64,000 nucleotides of DNA from an uncultured Mycoplasmatota bacterium (GCA_900544605.1 UQVP01000002.1:1-64000), one strand, 5' to 3'. Positions 36,555 to 44,844 are shown, numbered from the stretch's first letter. Translations and numbers: made by a program. The notes: generated by a model from the letters alone, not told the origin.

Positions 36555-37232
36555 TTAATCTATATCTATAGAAACATCATTAGCTTGTTTTTTTAACCAT
36601 TTTTTTATACATTTTCTTAGTTCTAAGTTATTTTCAAGAAAATTATTTAATGTGTTATTATCTGATATTTTAACTAAACAATCATCTTTTTCTTTTGGTA
36701 ATATATTAAGTACAATAAACTCTGAGTCTTTTATTTGTTCTAAAGTATAAGTCTTCATAATCTGAGGTAGTTTTAAAAATTCACTTTTTGTTTTTATTTC
36801 TTTTGGTAGCCAATTTGAATCAAGAAATTTATTAATTTCATGATAAAAATCAAAATATGATTTTAGGGAGTAATATAAAGGTGCATTATAATTTATTATA
36901 GCTTCATTAGCATTTATTTTATTTTTGAAACTCATTATGCCAAAAGCATATGATTCTGCTTTTTGATCTTTGTTTCTAAAAAAATTGAATGTGAATTTTG
37001 CTGAATTTAAAAATTCTAAATATTCTATTACAATATTTATGTTTTTATCAATAATTTTGCTTCCTGCATTATATTTATCAAATAGTGAGATTGTAACTAT
37101 TAATGTTGCAAATGTACAAATAAAAGAAGAAATAGAAATTAAATTGTCTAATTTCTCAGTGTTTAGATGATTATAAGAAACTATTAGTAATAAGCATAAT
37201 ATAAGTAATAAGACAAAAATTGTTTTTTTCAT
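36555..37232 (-). CDS. Hypothetical membrane-anchored protein
   Basis: A 225-aa protein. Two N-terminal helices (about 4-20 and 32-50, ISSFICTFATLIVTISLF) are followed by a soluble, helix-rich domain with no motif I know. The pattern of two helices then cytoplasmic helices recalls many small phage- or defence-linked membrane proteins, but nothing specific supports that. On its own strand it is preceded by TATAAT and GGAAGTGAG. It is isolated between noncoding regions, so probably monocistronic. Confidence 0.6.
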   Translation of the reverse strand: MKKTIFVLLLILCLLLIVSYNHLNTEKLDNLISISSFICTFATLIVTISLFDKYNAGSKIIDKNINIVIEYLEFLNSAKFTFNFFRNKDQKAESYAFGIMSFKNKINANEAIINYNAPLYYSLKSYFDFYHEINKFLDSNWLPKEIKTKSEFLKLPQIMKTYTLEQIKDSEFIVLNILPKEKDDCLVKISDNNTLNNFLENNLELRKCIKKWLKKQANDVSIDID

Positions 37233-37351
37233 ATTCTCACTTCCGTTTAAATTATAACAAATAAAAAATGTATTGTCAGTTTTTTATAAAATTTTTGTAA
37301 AAAACAATAAATATTCAAAATTATATTCATATAATATAGTGACACATCAAT

Positions 37352-37380
37352 TTGACAAAAGTGTAAAAAAATGTTAATAT
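37352..37380 (+). promoter_or_regulatory. Sigma-A promoter of the OLE-like RNA
   Basis: TTGACA (37352-37357), exactly 17 bp, TAATAT (37375-37380). Start predicted near 37387. The rest of 37233-37351 shows only A+T-rich sequence and the promoter of the minus-strand gene. Confidence 0.8.
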
Positions 37381-37386
37381 TATGGT

Positions 37387-38010
37387 GTGTTGTGAAAAAA
37401 TGGCACATTATTCTAGTCGATGGACTTACTATGAAGGTGGGGCTAAAAATCCACTAAAGAGCACATCTGTGAAACTTCTGGTGTTTGCTTCTTACGCCCA
37501 GTCTGGGGTGGATGCTGGAAGGTAGAATATTGGGCGCTCGTAATGGCATACGATTCCGACCCAGTATTCATGGAGACCTATTTTTGTGTAATACCTATAC
37601 ACTATTAGTTGATGGATATTATACGAACTAGGCTTGAACCTACTATGTGGGGAAACTTACGAGTAGTGTAGCTTGTCTTGCGTGATGGTGGGGAATAATT
37701 GATCTGAATAAATAATTTATAGCTAAAATTATTTATTATTGCAATTTGAAACTACTGTTGCAAAAAAGAATTAATAGTAACGAAGTTGTTGAGGAAATCT
37801 CCTAGAATGTATTATTATAATGGGATTGCAGTGCGTACTAAGTGGCAATCAAGTCGTATATTCGGTGACGATATACCTCTTCTTTAAAGGGAAACCGCTA
37901 TCCTGGTAACGGGAAGTACGAAATGGGGAAATCCAACTTGACCTATGACGCAAAGTTAACTATTGTAGTAGCCATTTTTAAATTTTTAAGGGATAAGATA
38001 TATCCTTTTT
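37387..38010 (+). ncRNA. ole: OLE RNA (ornate, large, extremophilic)
   Basis: About 620 nt without a coding frame, richer in G+C and in G-runs than its surroundings, between a good sigma-A promoter and a terminator. Internal complementary blocks are frequent (for example CCCAGTCTGGGGTGG and GGAAACCGCTATCC). The length agrees with OLE RNA (about 600 nt), and the next gene encodes a protein with the features of OapA, the OLE-associated membrane protein, in the canonical arrangement. OLE forms a membrane ribonucleoprotein linked in Bacillus halodurans to tolerance of cold, ethanol and Mg stress. I identified it by size, structure and neighbour, not by a covariance model. Ends are approximate. 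Confidence 0.83.
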
Positions 38011-38012
38011 TA
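37988..38012 (+). terminator. Terminator at the end of the OLE-like RNA
   Basis: AAGGGATA (37988-37995), AGATA loop, TATCCTTT with T tail. Partial readthrough would express oapA 22 bp downstream. Confidence 0.7.
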
Positions 38013-38033
38013 TTTTATAGTTAGAGGAGAATT

Positions 38034-38585
38034 ATGAAAAAGAAAATAAACAAAAAGAAAAGTAATACAGATTATAATTGGGTTATAAAAATAACAGTAG
38101 CAGCATTTACAATATCACTTGTATTTTCCTTTATTTCTGAAAAAATATTACCAAATGCTAATTTGATAATGGGAATTATTTTAGTTTTAGTATTTATTAT
38201 AATTGGTGTTATATTTGATATGATAGGTGTTGCTGTTACGGCATCTGACGAAAAACAATTTCATTCAATGAGTTCTAGAAAAGTTAAAGGGGCTAAAACA
38301 GCGGTATTATTAAAAAAGAATGCTGAAAAAATGTCATCATTTTGTAATGATGTTATTGGTGATATATGTGGAATTATATCTGGTTCTGCAGGTGTTGTCA
38401 TTGCATCTAAATTAGCATCCATATTAAATGTTAATACATTTTTAGTATCTCTTATAGTTACAGCTTTAATAGCAGCTGCAACAATAGGTGGTAAAGCTTT
38501 AGGAAAAGGTGTAGCTATATCAAAAAGTAATGATATATTATTTATGTTTTCTAAAGTCATTGCATTTTTAAAAAAAGAAAAGTAG
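38034..38585 (+). CDS. oapA: OLE-associated membrane protein OapA-like
   Basis: A 183-aa protein with a very basic N-terminus (KKKINKKKS) and four predicted helices (about 17-36, 43-66, 112-132, 135-153). Conserved-looking segments are GVIFDMIGVAVTASDEKQFHSM, SRKVKGAKTAVLLKKNAEKMSSFCNDVIGDICGIISG. The DxxxD motif at 106-110 (DVIGD) is a feature reported for OapA. In known cases OapA binds OLE RNA and brings it to the membrane. It starts 22 bp after the OLE terminator with an AGAGGAGA site. Without the adjacent RNA I would call it a DUF membrane protein. Confidence 0.85.
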   Translation: MKKKINKKKSNTDYNWVIKITVAAFTISLVFSFISEKILPNANLIMGIILVLVFIIIGVIFDMIGVAVTASDEKQFHSMSSRKVKGAKTAVLLKKNAEKMSSFCNDVIGDICGIISGSAGVVIASKLASILNVNTFLVSLIVTALIAAATIGGKALGKGVAISKSNDILFMFSKVIAFLKKEK

Positions 38586-38639
38586 TTGACAAGTAATTTA
38601 TAAAAATTATATAATTATCATGTAAGTAGTATAACTACT
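38586..38639 (+). promoter_or_regulatory. Rubrerythrin promoter with a palindromic operator-like site
   Basis: TTGACA (38586-38591), 18 bp, TATAAT (38610-38615). Just after the predicted start lies the perfect inverted repeat AGTAGT-ATA-ACTACT (38625-38639), well placed for a repressor. The binding protein is unknown; peroxide or iron regulators are candidates by function only. Confidence 0.65.
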
Positions 38640-38657
38640 AAGGTAAGGAGGATTAAA

Positions 38658-39200
38658 ATGGAATTAAAAGGAAGTAAAACAGAACAAAATTTAATGGCTG
38701 CTTTTGCAGGAGAAAGTCAAGCTCGTAATAAATATACTTATTATGCATCACGAGCTAAAAAAGATGGTTATGAACAAATAGCTGGTATTTTTGAGGAAAC
38801 TGCTAATAATGAAAAGGAACATGCTAAAATGTGGTTTAAATTATTACATGATGGAGCAGTTCCAGATACTATTACTAATTTAAAAGATGCTGCAGCAGGA
38901 GAAAACTATGAATGGACAGATATGTATGCAGAGTTTGCTAAAACAGCTCGTGAAGAAGGATTTGATCATGTTGCGTACTTATTTGAAGAAGTAGGTAAAA
39001 TTGAGAAAGAACATGAAGCACGTTATAATGCTTTAATAGCTAATATTGAAGGCGGTAAAGTATTTACAAAAGATACACCTAAAATGTGGATTTGTCGTAA
39101 CTGTGGACATGTTCATTATGGTGAAAAAGCTCCAGAGGTATGTCCGGTTTGTGCTCATCCTCAAAGCTATTTTGAAGTTAAATGTGAAAGCTATAAATAA
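38658..39200 (+). CDS. rbr: Rubrerythrin
   Basis: A 180-aa non-haem di-iron peroxidase that reduces hydrogen peroxide in anaerobes. The N-terminal ferritin-like four-helix domain holds ligand Glu residues in [58 protein letters not shown]. The C-terminal rubredoxin-like domain has two CxxC knuckles ([21 protein letters not shown]) for one Fe. Strong TAAGGAGG site. Monocistronic, with a clear promoter and terminator. It supports an anaerobic lifestyle. Confidence 0.98.
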   Translation: MELKGSKTEQNLMAAFAGESQARNKYTYYASRAKKDGYEQIAGIFEETANNEKEHAKMWFKLLHDGAVPDTITNLKDAAAGENYEWTDMYAEFAKTAREEGFDHVAYLFEEVGKIEKEHEARYNALIANIEGGKVFTKDTPKMWICRNCGHVHYGEKAPEVCPVCAHPQSYFEVKCESYK

Positions 39201-39216
39201 TTTTTATAGCTTTTTT
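39187..39216 (+). terminator. Rubrerythrin terminator
   Basis: AAAGCTATAAA (39187-39197), TAATT loop, TTTATAGCTTT (39203-39213), then T. The stem includes the last codons. Confidence 0.9.
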
Positions 39217-39293
39217 GTGTAAAGTAGATGAAAAAATGGCATTTTATGTTAGAACTTATCATATTTTTGATATAATGAATGTAGGTGATATAA

Positions 39294-40496
39294 ATGGACA
39301 AAAGAATTAAAGAAGCCTTAGAAAAAGAAAAAATACGACAAAAAAATAATATAGAATTAATTGCAAGTGAAAATTATGTGTCTGATGATGTGTTAGCTTT
39401 ACAGGGAAGTATATTTACAAATAAATATGCGGAAGGGTATCCAGGTCGTAGATATTATGGTGGTTGTGTTAATGTTGATACAGTAGAAAATTTAGCTATT
39501 GAATATGCATGTAAGTTATTTGATGCTAAGTATGCTAATGTACAACCACATAGTGGTAGTAGTGCTAATATGGCAATTTATAAAGCATTACTTACTCCAG
39601 GAGATAAAGTTCTTGCTATGAATTTAGATCAGGGAGGTCACTTAACGCATGGTCATTCTATTAACTTTAGTGGTATAGAATATAGCCCTATATTTTATCC
39701 AGTTGATGAAGAAACTAACTTAATAAATTATGATGTAGTAAAAGAAATAGCACTTAAAGAAAAGCCTAAGATGATTATTGCAGGTGCTAGTGCTTATTCA
39801 CGTTTTATTGATTTTAAAAAGTTTAGAGAAATAGCTGATTTATGTGGAGCATATTTAATGGTAGATATGGCTCATATTGCTGGACTTGTTGCTGCTGGTC
39901 TTCATCAAAATCCCGTAATGTATGCAGATGTAGTAACATCTACTACACATAAAACATTAAGAGGACCACGTGGTGGGCTTATTTTAACTAATAACGAAGA
40001 TATAATTAAAAAAATTAATAAAATAATCTTCCCTGGTATACAAGGTGGACCTTTGATGCATGTAATTGCAGCTAAAGCAGAATGTTTCTATGAAGCATTG
40101 CAACCTGAATTTAAAGATTACGCTAAACAAATAATTTTAAATAGTAAAGCAATGTGTAATGAGTTTAAAAAATTGGGAGTTAAAATAATTACTGGTGATA
40201 CAGATAATCATTTAATGCTAATTGATGTTAAGTCATCATTTGGCTTAACTGGTAAGGAAGCTGAGAAAATTCTTGATGAAATAAATATTACAGTAAATAA
40301 AAATACTATTCCTTATGATTACGAATCACCAATGGTAACAAGTGGTATTAGAGTGGGAACTCCTGCTATGACAACACGTGGTTTTAAAGAAAAAGATTTT
40401 GTTAAAGTTGCAGATATTATATATAGTGCACTAAAAGAAAATGAAAATAAAGAAATATTAAAAGAAGAAGTACTGAAATTAACAAGTGCTTTATAG
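39294..40496 (+). CDS. glyA: Serine hydroxymethyltransferase
   Basis: PLP enzyme interconverting serine plus tetrahydrofolate with glycine plus methylene-tetrahydrofolate. The 400-aa length is typical of compact bacterial forms. Motifs are [52 protein letters not shown] and the PLP lysine in [15 protein letters not shown]. Later [11 protein letters not shown] is also conserved. TATAAT and GTAGGTGAT precede the ATG. folD follows at 12 bp, making a one-carbon operon. Confidence 0.98.
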   Translation: MDKRIKEALEKEKIRQKNNIELIASENYVSDDVLALQGSIFTNKYAEGYPGRRYYGGCVNVDTVENLAIEYACKLFDAKYANVQPHSGSSANMAIYKALLTPGDKVLAMNLDQGGHLTHGHSINFSGIEYSPIFYPVDEETNLINYDVVKEIALKEKPKMIIAGASAYSRFIDFKKFREIADLCGAYLMVDMAHIAGLVAAGLHQNPVMYADVVTSTTHKTLRGPRGGLILTNNEDIIKKINKIIFPGIQGGPLMHVIAAKAECFYEALQPEFKDYAKQIILNSKAMCNEFKKLGVKIITGDTDNHLMLIDVKSSFGLTGKEAEKILDEINITVNKNTIPYDYESPMVTSGIRVGTPAMTTRGFKEKDFVKVADIIYSALKENENKEILKEEVLKLTSAL

Positions 40497-40508
40497 ATTG
40501 GGGTAAAT

Positions 40509-41345
40509 ATGATAATAAATGGAAAAGAGATAAGTGAAAAAATAAGAGAAGAATTAAAAGCTGAAGTAAAAACGTATATGATTAAACCTTGTTTAGCAGT
40601 TATTCAAATAGGAAATGATCCAGCTAGCGATGTTTATATTAAAGCAAAAGAAAAAGCATGTGGTGAGGTTGGAATCTATTTTAAGCATATTAAATTTGAG
40701 GAAACAGCTCGTGAAATTGAAGTTATAAATAAAATCCTTGAATTAAATAATGATGAGTATGTAAATGGTATATTACTTCAACTTCCACTTCCAGAAAAAT
40801 TCAATACTGAAAAACTAATTAATTATATAGCTCGTAATAAAGATGTGGATGGTTTAACTGATATTAATGTTGGTAAATTAGTTAATAAAAAGAAATGTTT
40901 AGTTTCTTGTACCCCACAAGGTATTATGGAGCTTTTAAAACAATATGAAATTGAAGTAAGTGGTAAGAATGTTGTTATTGTTGGTAGAAGTAATTTAGTA
41001 GGTAAACCACTAATTAGTTTATTTTTGAACAGTGATGCAACGGTAACTGTTTGTCATTCAAAAACTAATAATTTGAAAGATTTTACATCTAAAGCTGATA
41101 TTTTAGTAGTAGCTGTTGGTCATAAACATTTAATTACTGAAGATATGGTAAAAGAAGGAGCTACAGTAATTGATGTTGGAATTAACCGTGAAGATGGTAA
41201 ATTATATGGTGATGTTGATTTTGATAATGTAAAAGATAAAGTAGCGTATATTACTCCAGTTCCTGGAGGCGTAGGCCCTATGACAGTTGCGATGTTACTT
41301 AAAAATGTAAATGATACATATAAAAGAATGATTGCTAGTAAATAA
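40509..41345 (+). CDS. folD: Methylene-tetrahydrofolate dehydrogenase/cyclohydrolase
   Basis: A 278-aa bifunctional enzyme oxidising methylene-THF to methenyl-THF and hydrolysing it to formyl-THF. Motifs are the catalytic region QIGNDPASDVYIKAKEKAC with the Lys, GILLQLPLPEKF, KDVDGLTDINVGKL, the Rossmann segment VVIVGRSNLVGKPLISLFL and the terminal ITPVPGGVGPMTVAMLL. It continues from glyA product, so the two together supply one-carbon units. It ends in a strong terminator. Confidence 0.98.
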   Translation: MIINGKEISEKIREELKAEVKTYMIKPCLAVIQIGNDPASDVYIKAKEKACGEVGIYFKHIKFEETAREIEVINKILELNNDEYVNGILLQLPLPEKFNTEKLINYIARNKDVDGLTDINVGKLVNKKKCLVSCTPQGIMELLKQYEIEVSGKNVVIVGRSNLVGKPLISLFLNSDATVTVCHSKTNNLKDFTSKADILVVAVGHKHLITEDMVKEGATVIDVGINREDGKLYGDVDFDNVKDKVAYITPVPGGVGPMTVAMLLKNVNDTYKRMIASK

Positions 41346-41364
41346 TACTAGCAATTTTATTTTT
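41331..41364 (+). terminator. Terminator of glyA-folD
   Basis: ATTGCTAGTA (41331-41340), AATAA loop, TACTAGCAAT (41346-41355), then TTTATTTTT. Confidence 0.9.
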
Positions 41365-41423
41365 GGTGAAATAAAAAAATATGATATGCTATTTATAGTG
41401 AAAGATAGAAATGGAGACTATAT

Positions 41424-41881
41424 ATGGGAAAGAAATATAAAAAAGATACTTTTTTTGATGCTAATGGACAACTAAGAATGACAGGAGATCAGTATTATGA
41501 TGCTAAGGGTATTTTAAGACAACCTGGGGACCAATACTATGATGAATCGGGCCAACTTAGAACTCCGATAGAAGAAAAAGAAGAGGATTTTGCTTTAAAT
41601 AATTCAATAAATAATATTCAGATGCCTAGCAATAGTCAAAATAAATATCCATCTGGAAGTTCTGGAATGTCTGATAAACCCATTACTTTAGGGAAAATTT
41701 TAGCTAGAAACTGTCATCAACAATACCATTATTCATTTATTTTTTAATATTAACAAAATTTAATTCCAACTCTGACTTGCTAGCAGCAACTTTTATATTT
41801 AGTATTGCTATTAGTTTAGTAGTTTCTTATGTATCATTATTTATTACAAAAATGTATAGAAAAAAGTATAATAGGGGTTAA
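41424..41881 (+). pseudogene. Frameshifted membrane protein gene with N-terminal 14-residue repeats
   Basis: The reading frame from ATG 41424 runs to a TAA at 41745-41747. Its N-terminus has three repeats of about 14 residues (FFDANGQLRMTGDQ, YYDAKGILRQPGDQ, YYDESGQLRTP). The -1 frame from about 41710 continues to TAA 41879-41881 and encodes two hydrophobic helices (LSSTIPLFIYFLIL and AATFIFSIAISLVVSYVSLF) and a basic tail. Adding one A to the A-run at 41708-41710 joins them as ILARKLSSTIPLF. It looks like a single-base deletion in a real membrane protein gene; sequencing error and programmed frameshift remain possible. Function unknown. Confidence 0.75.
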
Positions 41882-41961
41882 ACTAGTTTATAAAAAAGTA
41901 AGCAGTAGTAATTTTGAAATAAATGCCATTATTATTTTTTAAACGAAATTTTAAATTTAGT

Positions 41962-41990
41962 ATTGTCAATTAAAAATATTTATGATATTA
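41962..41990 (+). promoter_or_regulatory. tRNA-Met promoter
   Basis: TTGTCA (41962-41967), 17 bp, TATTAT (41985-41990), 23 bp before the mature tRNA. The stretch 41882-41961 shows nothing else I can support. Confidence 0.6.
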
Positions 41991-42012
41991 TTATATTGTT
42001 TACTTAATTTAT

Positions 42013-42089
42013 AGCGATGTAGCTCAGCTGGCTAGAGCGTTCGGTTCATACCCGAAAGGTCGTGGGTTCGATCCCCTCCATCGCTACCA
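42013..42089 (+). tRNA. tRNA-Met (CAT anticodon)
   Basis: A 77-nt cloverleaf with encoded CCA. Acceptor stem AGCGATG pairs with CATCGCT. Anticodon stem TTCGG/CCGAA encloses TTCATAC, anticodon CAT. The T arm GTGGG-TTCGATC-CCCTC has one T-T mismatch where Bacillus tRNA-Met has G-T. The A at position 1 pairs with T72, so it is elongator Met (or an Ile tRNA needing lysidine), not a typical initiator. The 3' end and its terminator are part of a direct repeat found again at 44146. Confidence 0.95.
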
Positions 42090-42104
42090 TTTAGATATAA
42101 CTAA
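42085..42104 (+). repeat. Direct repeat, left copy (attL-like)
   Basis: TACCATTTAGATATAACTAA, including TACCA of the tRNA 3' end. Identical over 20 bp to 44146-44165. Confidence 0.85.
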
Positions 42105-42131
42105 CTAATTCATAAACGAATTAGTTTTTTT
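42105..42131 (+). terminator. Terminator of tRNA-Met
   Basis: CTAATTC (42105-42111), ATAAAC, GAATTAG (42118-42124), then TTTTTTT. Confidence 0.88.
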
Positions 42132-42403
42132 GTCATTAAAAGCTATCCTAAAAAAGATGATTTTGAAAGATAAATTTTACCCAATTTAGCAAAATGTATT
42201 AAAAACAATATGAAAATGTGTTATAATATTTGACAAGTAAAGAGATAAAAATGTGTATATTTATTAGAAGAAAAAAATAGATAATTAGAACAAGCAGAAA
42301 TAAAGAAATTAATAAAAACACAAAATAAATAATTCAATAAGGGCTAGTAATGACTTATTATAATTATAAGGATGCTATGCTCTTTTTAGTAGGAGGAATA
42401 AAA

Positions 42404-43903
42404 ATGAAATCATATACTAATACGAAATTAAGAAAGAAATTACAAAATAAAGGTATTACCCTTGATGAAAAAAAGAAATCGTATTTTGATAAATATAGTT
42501 ATTATCAAGTTATTAATGCCTATAAAAATATTTTTTCTACTAGTATTGAAAATATTGATGATATTGAGAATAATATAAAAAATTCAATTGATATTGATAG
42601 ATATAAAAAAAATTTTTCAATTTCTAATGACATCAGTAATAATGCTTTATATAGAGAAATATTAATTAGTATATGTCAAAAATATGGTATTAATTTAAAA
42701 AATACTGATTCAAATGAAGAACTTAAAGAAAAAATAAAAGGAATAAAATTTTATAATCATTTATATTCTAATAAAGTTATTTATAGTGATTTTATTAGAA
42801 TTTATAAATTTGAACATGAGCTTAGGAATGTATTATTAAAATATACACTAATAATAGAAGAAAGCTTAAAAAACGTTTTGGTCACATATTTAAATAGTGT
42901 TGAAGCAAAAGACAATTTTTTAACAGATATAAATCAATATGATACAACTCCTAAAAATATTACAAATTCTATTAATTCGATACAGAAAATTTTTGGTAAG
43001 CAAACTAATAAATATTCTAATCCAATTAAAAGAAAGAATGACCAGGAACTTTCAGTACCATACTGGATTATAATAAATGAACTAACATTAGGAGAAACTA
43101 TAAAGTTAATAATTAATTTAGATAGAACTCATATGCAAAGCATTTTGGAAAATTGCGTTAATTGTTTTACTAATGTTAAATTAAATAAAGATGAAATAAT
43201 AACAAATGAAGATAAAGAAAAATATTGGAATAAATTAAACGTTATGCGTGAAATATTAAATGTTGTTGGTTTATTAAGAAATAGTTTAGCTCATAATCAA
43301 CCTATATATAATTTTAACGTAAAAGAATACTATTCATCAAAATCAAGTAATGTACATTATATTTTACCAAAAGCACATAATCAACAAGAACAATATGTAT
43401 TAACAACAAATTATATGTCTTACTTAGCAGAATTTTTTGGTAGTGATAGATACAATAGTTTTTCTGGTAATACAAATATTAATTTATCATGGGTTATATA
43501 TATAATCTATAAAATTATTTCACATTTAGATAAAAACACTAATATGTATATAGAGTTAGTTTATGTATATCAGAAATATAATATTATTTTAAGACCAAGT
43601 AAGGTTGCAACTAATAAGATAGAATTATATGAAACAATATTATCTAAATTAAATGATTATAGTACTATCGATTTTAATATAAATAATATTAAAGAAAAAT
43701 ATGATAATGATAAAAGAATTAAATTAAATTTAATATCACTAAATAAGCAAATCAGGGAGATGCAAAATGAGATGAAATTCTTATTAAACGAGAATAATAA
43801 AAATAATGAATGTATGAAGTATACACACTTCTTATTTGATAGGGCATACACTAAGTATACTGGTATAGATAAGAAGTATTTTGACAAATTAATGAATAAT
43901 TAA
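42404..43903 (+). CDS. Abi family (AbiD/AbiF-like) HEPN-domain protein
   Basis: A 499-aa protein. ATG at 42404 has a GTAGGAGGA site; the upstream in-frame ATG at 42350 does not. The N-terminus (NTKLRKKLQNKGITLDEKKKSYFDKYSYYQVINAYKNIF) follows the Abi_2 (Pfam PF07751) pattern of a short helix-turn then a YYQV-type motif. The HEPN ribonuclease-like motif RNSLAH lies at 292-297 (LLRNSLAHNQPIYN). Abi_2 proteins of lactococci abort phage infection. It is longer than typical Abi_2 proteins (about 300-350 aa), with an extra C-terminal helical region ending in a coiled coil. It is the only gene of the repeat-flanked islet. Confidence 0.85.
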   Translation: MKSYTNTKLRKKLQNKGITLDEKKKSYFDKYSYYQVINAYKNIFSTSIENIDDIENNIKNSIDIDRYKKNFSISNDISNNALYREILISICQKYGINLKNTDSNEELKEKIKGIKFYNHLYSNKVIYSDFIRIYKFEHELRNVLLKYTLIIEESLKNVLVTYLNSVEAKDNFLTDINQYDTTPKNITNSINSIQKIFGKQTNKYSNPIKRKNDQELSVPYWIIINELTLGETIKLIINLDRTHMQSILENCVNCFTNVKLNKDEIITNEDKEKYWNKLNVMREILNVVGLLRNSLAHNQPIYNFNVKEYYSSKSSNVHYILPKAHNQQEQYVLTTNYMSYLAEFFGSDRYNSFSGNTNINLSWVIYIIYKIISHLDKNTNMYIELVYVYQKYNIILRPSKVATNKIELYETILSKLNDYSTIDFNINNIKEKYDNDKRIKLNLISLNKQIREMQNEMKFLLNENNKNNECMKYTHFLFDRAYTKYTGIDKKYFDKLMNN

Positions 43904-43981
43904 GTAAAATCATCATAAAATATTAGTGTTACATATTTACATTAATTATAAAATATGATATTATGAATATGTAATGAAATG

Positions 43982-44026
43982 CCTCTCTTTTTGAGAGGGA
44001 AAAAAAGGAACGCTGTTCCTTTTTTT
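43982..44026 (+). terminator. Double hairpin terminator after the Abi gene
   Basis: First hairpin CCTCTC-TTTTT-GAGAGG (43982-43998); second AAAAAAAGGAAC-GCT-GTTCCTTTTTTT (44000-44026), which can act on both strands. From 44027 to 44145 I see only a small hairpin AGTTG-TTTAT-CAACT near 44099-44113. Confidence 0.82.
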
Positions 44027-44145
44027 CGTATTATTTTATAGAATTGATAAAAAAATATTGAAATAAATTATATATACGGTAGAATGAAATTAATGATCAG
44101 TTGTTTATCAACTATTTCTAAAGTTTCGGACACGTTATTTATCTG

Positions 44146-44165
44146 TACCATTTAGATATAACTAA
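44146..44165 (+). repeat. Direct repeat, right copy (attR-like)
   Basis: Same 20 bp as 42085-42104. The bases before TACCA (TATCTG) do not match the tRNA acceptor, so only the last five tRNA bases are duplicated. Confidence 0.85.
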
Positions 44166-44190
44166 TTCGTTTATGAATTAGTTTTTTTGT
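44162..44190 (+). terminator. Second copy of the tRNA terminator, loop inverted
   Basis: CTAATTC-GTTTAT-GAATTAG followed by TTTTTTT. The loop GTTTAT is the reverse complement of ATAAAC in the first copy, and one CTAA unit is missing before the stem. Confidence 0.8.
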
Positions 44191-44261
44191 AAAAATTTCT
44201 AATTTTCTAATCTTTATAATTTAAAATGCTTATGATATAATGAAAATAGGAGGAATGTGTT

Positions 44262-44609
44262 ATGAAGAGGGAAATTAAAAATTTTGGTAAGTGGGTAGAA
44301 ATAATTTTAATAGTTTTGACTATCATTAGTTTAATAATAAGTGCTTTAGAGTATACAAACCTTATATATAGTGATTCATTTAATACAATCGCACTTAATG
44401 ATATTTTAATAAGTAAACCATTTACTATAACATTGTGGGTTGATAATATATTGATAATTTTAGTTAGTATATTTTATATTATTGATACAATTGAACAAAA
44501 GAAAAATTTATTTTTAAAATTAAGTTTCTGCTTATTTTCTATATGTACTACAATGTTAATGTCATGTCTTATAATTAACGGTATTGCTAGAATATTTGGT
44601 ATTCTTTAA
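44262..44609 (+). CDS. Small hypothetical membrane protein
   Basis: A 115-aa protein with three predicted helices (about 12-32, 56-75 and 84-110). The N-terminus is basic (KREIKNFGKW). It has a TAGGAGG site, an upstream TATAAT, and its own terminator, so it is probably expressed alone. No family is recognised. It lies just outside the right repeat of the Abi islet. Confidence 0.65.
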   Translation: MKREIKNFGKWVEIILIVLTIISLIISALEYTNLIYSDSFNTIALNDILISKPFTITLWVDNILIILVSIFYIIDTIEQKKNLFLKLSFCLFSICTTMLMSCLIINGIARIFGIL

Positions 44610-44628
44610 AAAGATGTAGATAGTGTTT

Positions 44629-44655
44629 AACTCAAGCTTTTAGTTTGAGTTTTAT
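44629..44655 (+). terminator. Intrinsic terminator
   Basis: AACTCAA (44629-44635) pairs with TTGAGTT (44645-44651), then TTATT. Confidence 0.75.
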
Positions 44656-44690
44656 TGTGATATAATATAGTGACAGTTAGGAGAGTTAGT

Positions 44691-44813
44691 ATGAATATAT
44701 ATGATGTTTTTAAAAAGCTAGATATCAAATATAATGAAATAGAACATCAACCTTTATATACTATAGCTGATACTGAAATAATTAAAGGTAAAATAAAAGG
44801 TCATAAATTATAA
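44691..44813 (+). pseudogene. Truncated ProX/YbaK-like aminoacyl-tRNA deacylase remnant
   Basis: ATG 44691 to TAA 44811 encodes 40 residues: MNIYDVFKKLDIKYNEIEH, then QPLYTIADTEIIKGKIKG. This is the N-terminal pattern of the ProX/PrdX (YbaK/EbsC-type) editing proteins, which are about 160 aa and remove Ala or Cys from tRNA-Pro. Everything after the first 40 residues is missing and the next gene starts at once, so a deletion removed the catalytic part. The promoter (TATAAT at 44661-44666) and ribosome site (TTAGGAGAG) remain and may now drive the HD-domain gene. Confidence 0.7.
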
Positions 44814-44844
44814 AAAAATGACATATAAAGAAACAGGTGATAAT

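Larger units (their letters stand above)
42085..44165 (+). mobile_element. Putative tRNA-linked islet carrying an Abi gene
   Basis: The 20-bp sequence TACCATTTAGATATAACTAA, starting in the last five bases of tRNA-Met, occurs at 42085-42104 and again at 44146-44165. Both copies are followed by nearly the same terminator hairpin. The 2.04 kb between them holds one coding gene, an Abi-family defence protein, plus noncoding DNA. Duplication of a tRNA 3' end is what site-specific integration leaves. No integrase is present, so this may be a remnant or satellite, or else a decayed tandem tRNA duplication. At 42136-42403 I see only a possible promoter and short broken frames (fragment EQAEIKKLIKTQNK). 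Confidence 0.55.

Noticed and set aside
37387..38010. RNase P RNA, tmRNA or group II intron
   Set aside because: I see no RNase P core pattern, no tRNA-like ends with a tag reading frame and no intron-encoded protein. Size and the OapA-like neighbour fit OLE better.
42247..42335. Small regulator gene upstream of the Abi gene
   Set aside because: Only short fragments (EQAEIKKLIKTQNK) separated by stops are visible, so it cannot be called as a gene.
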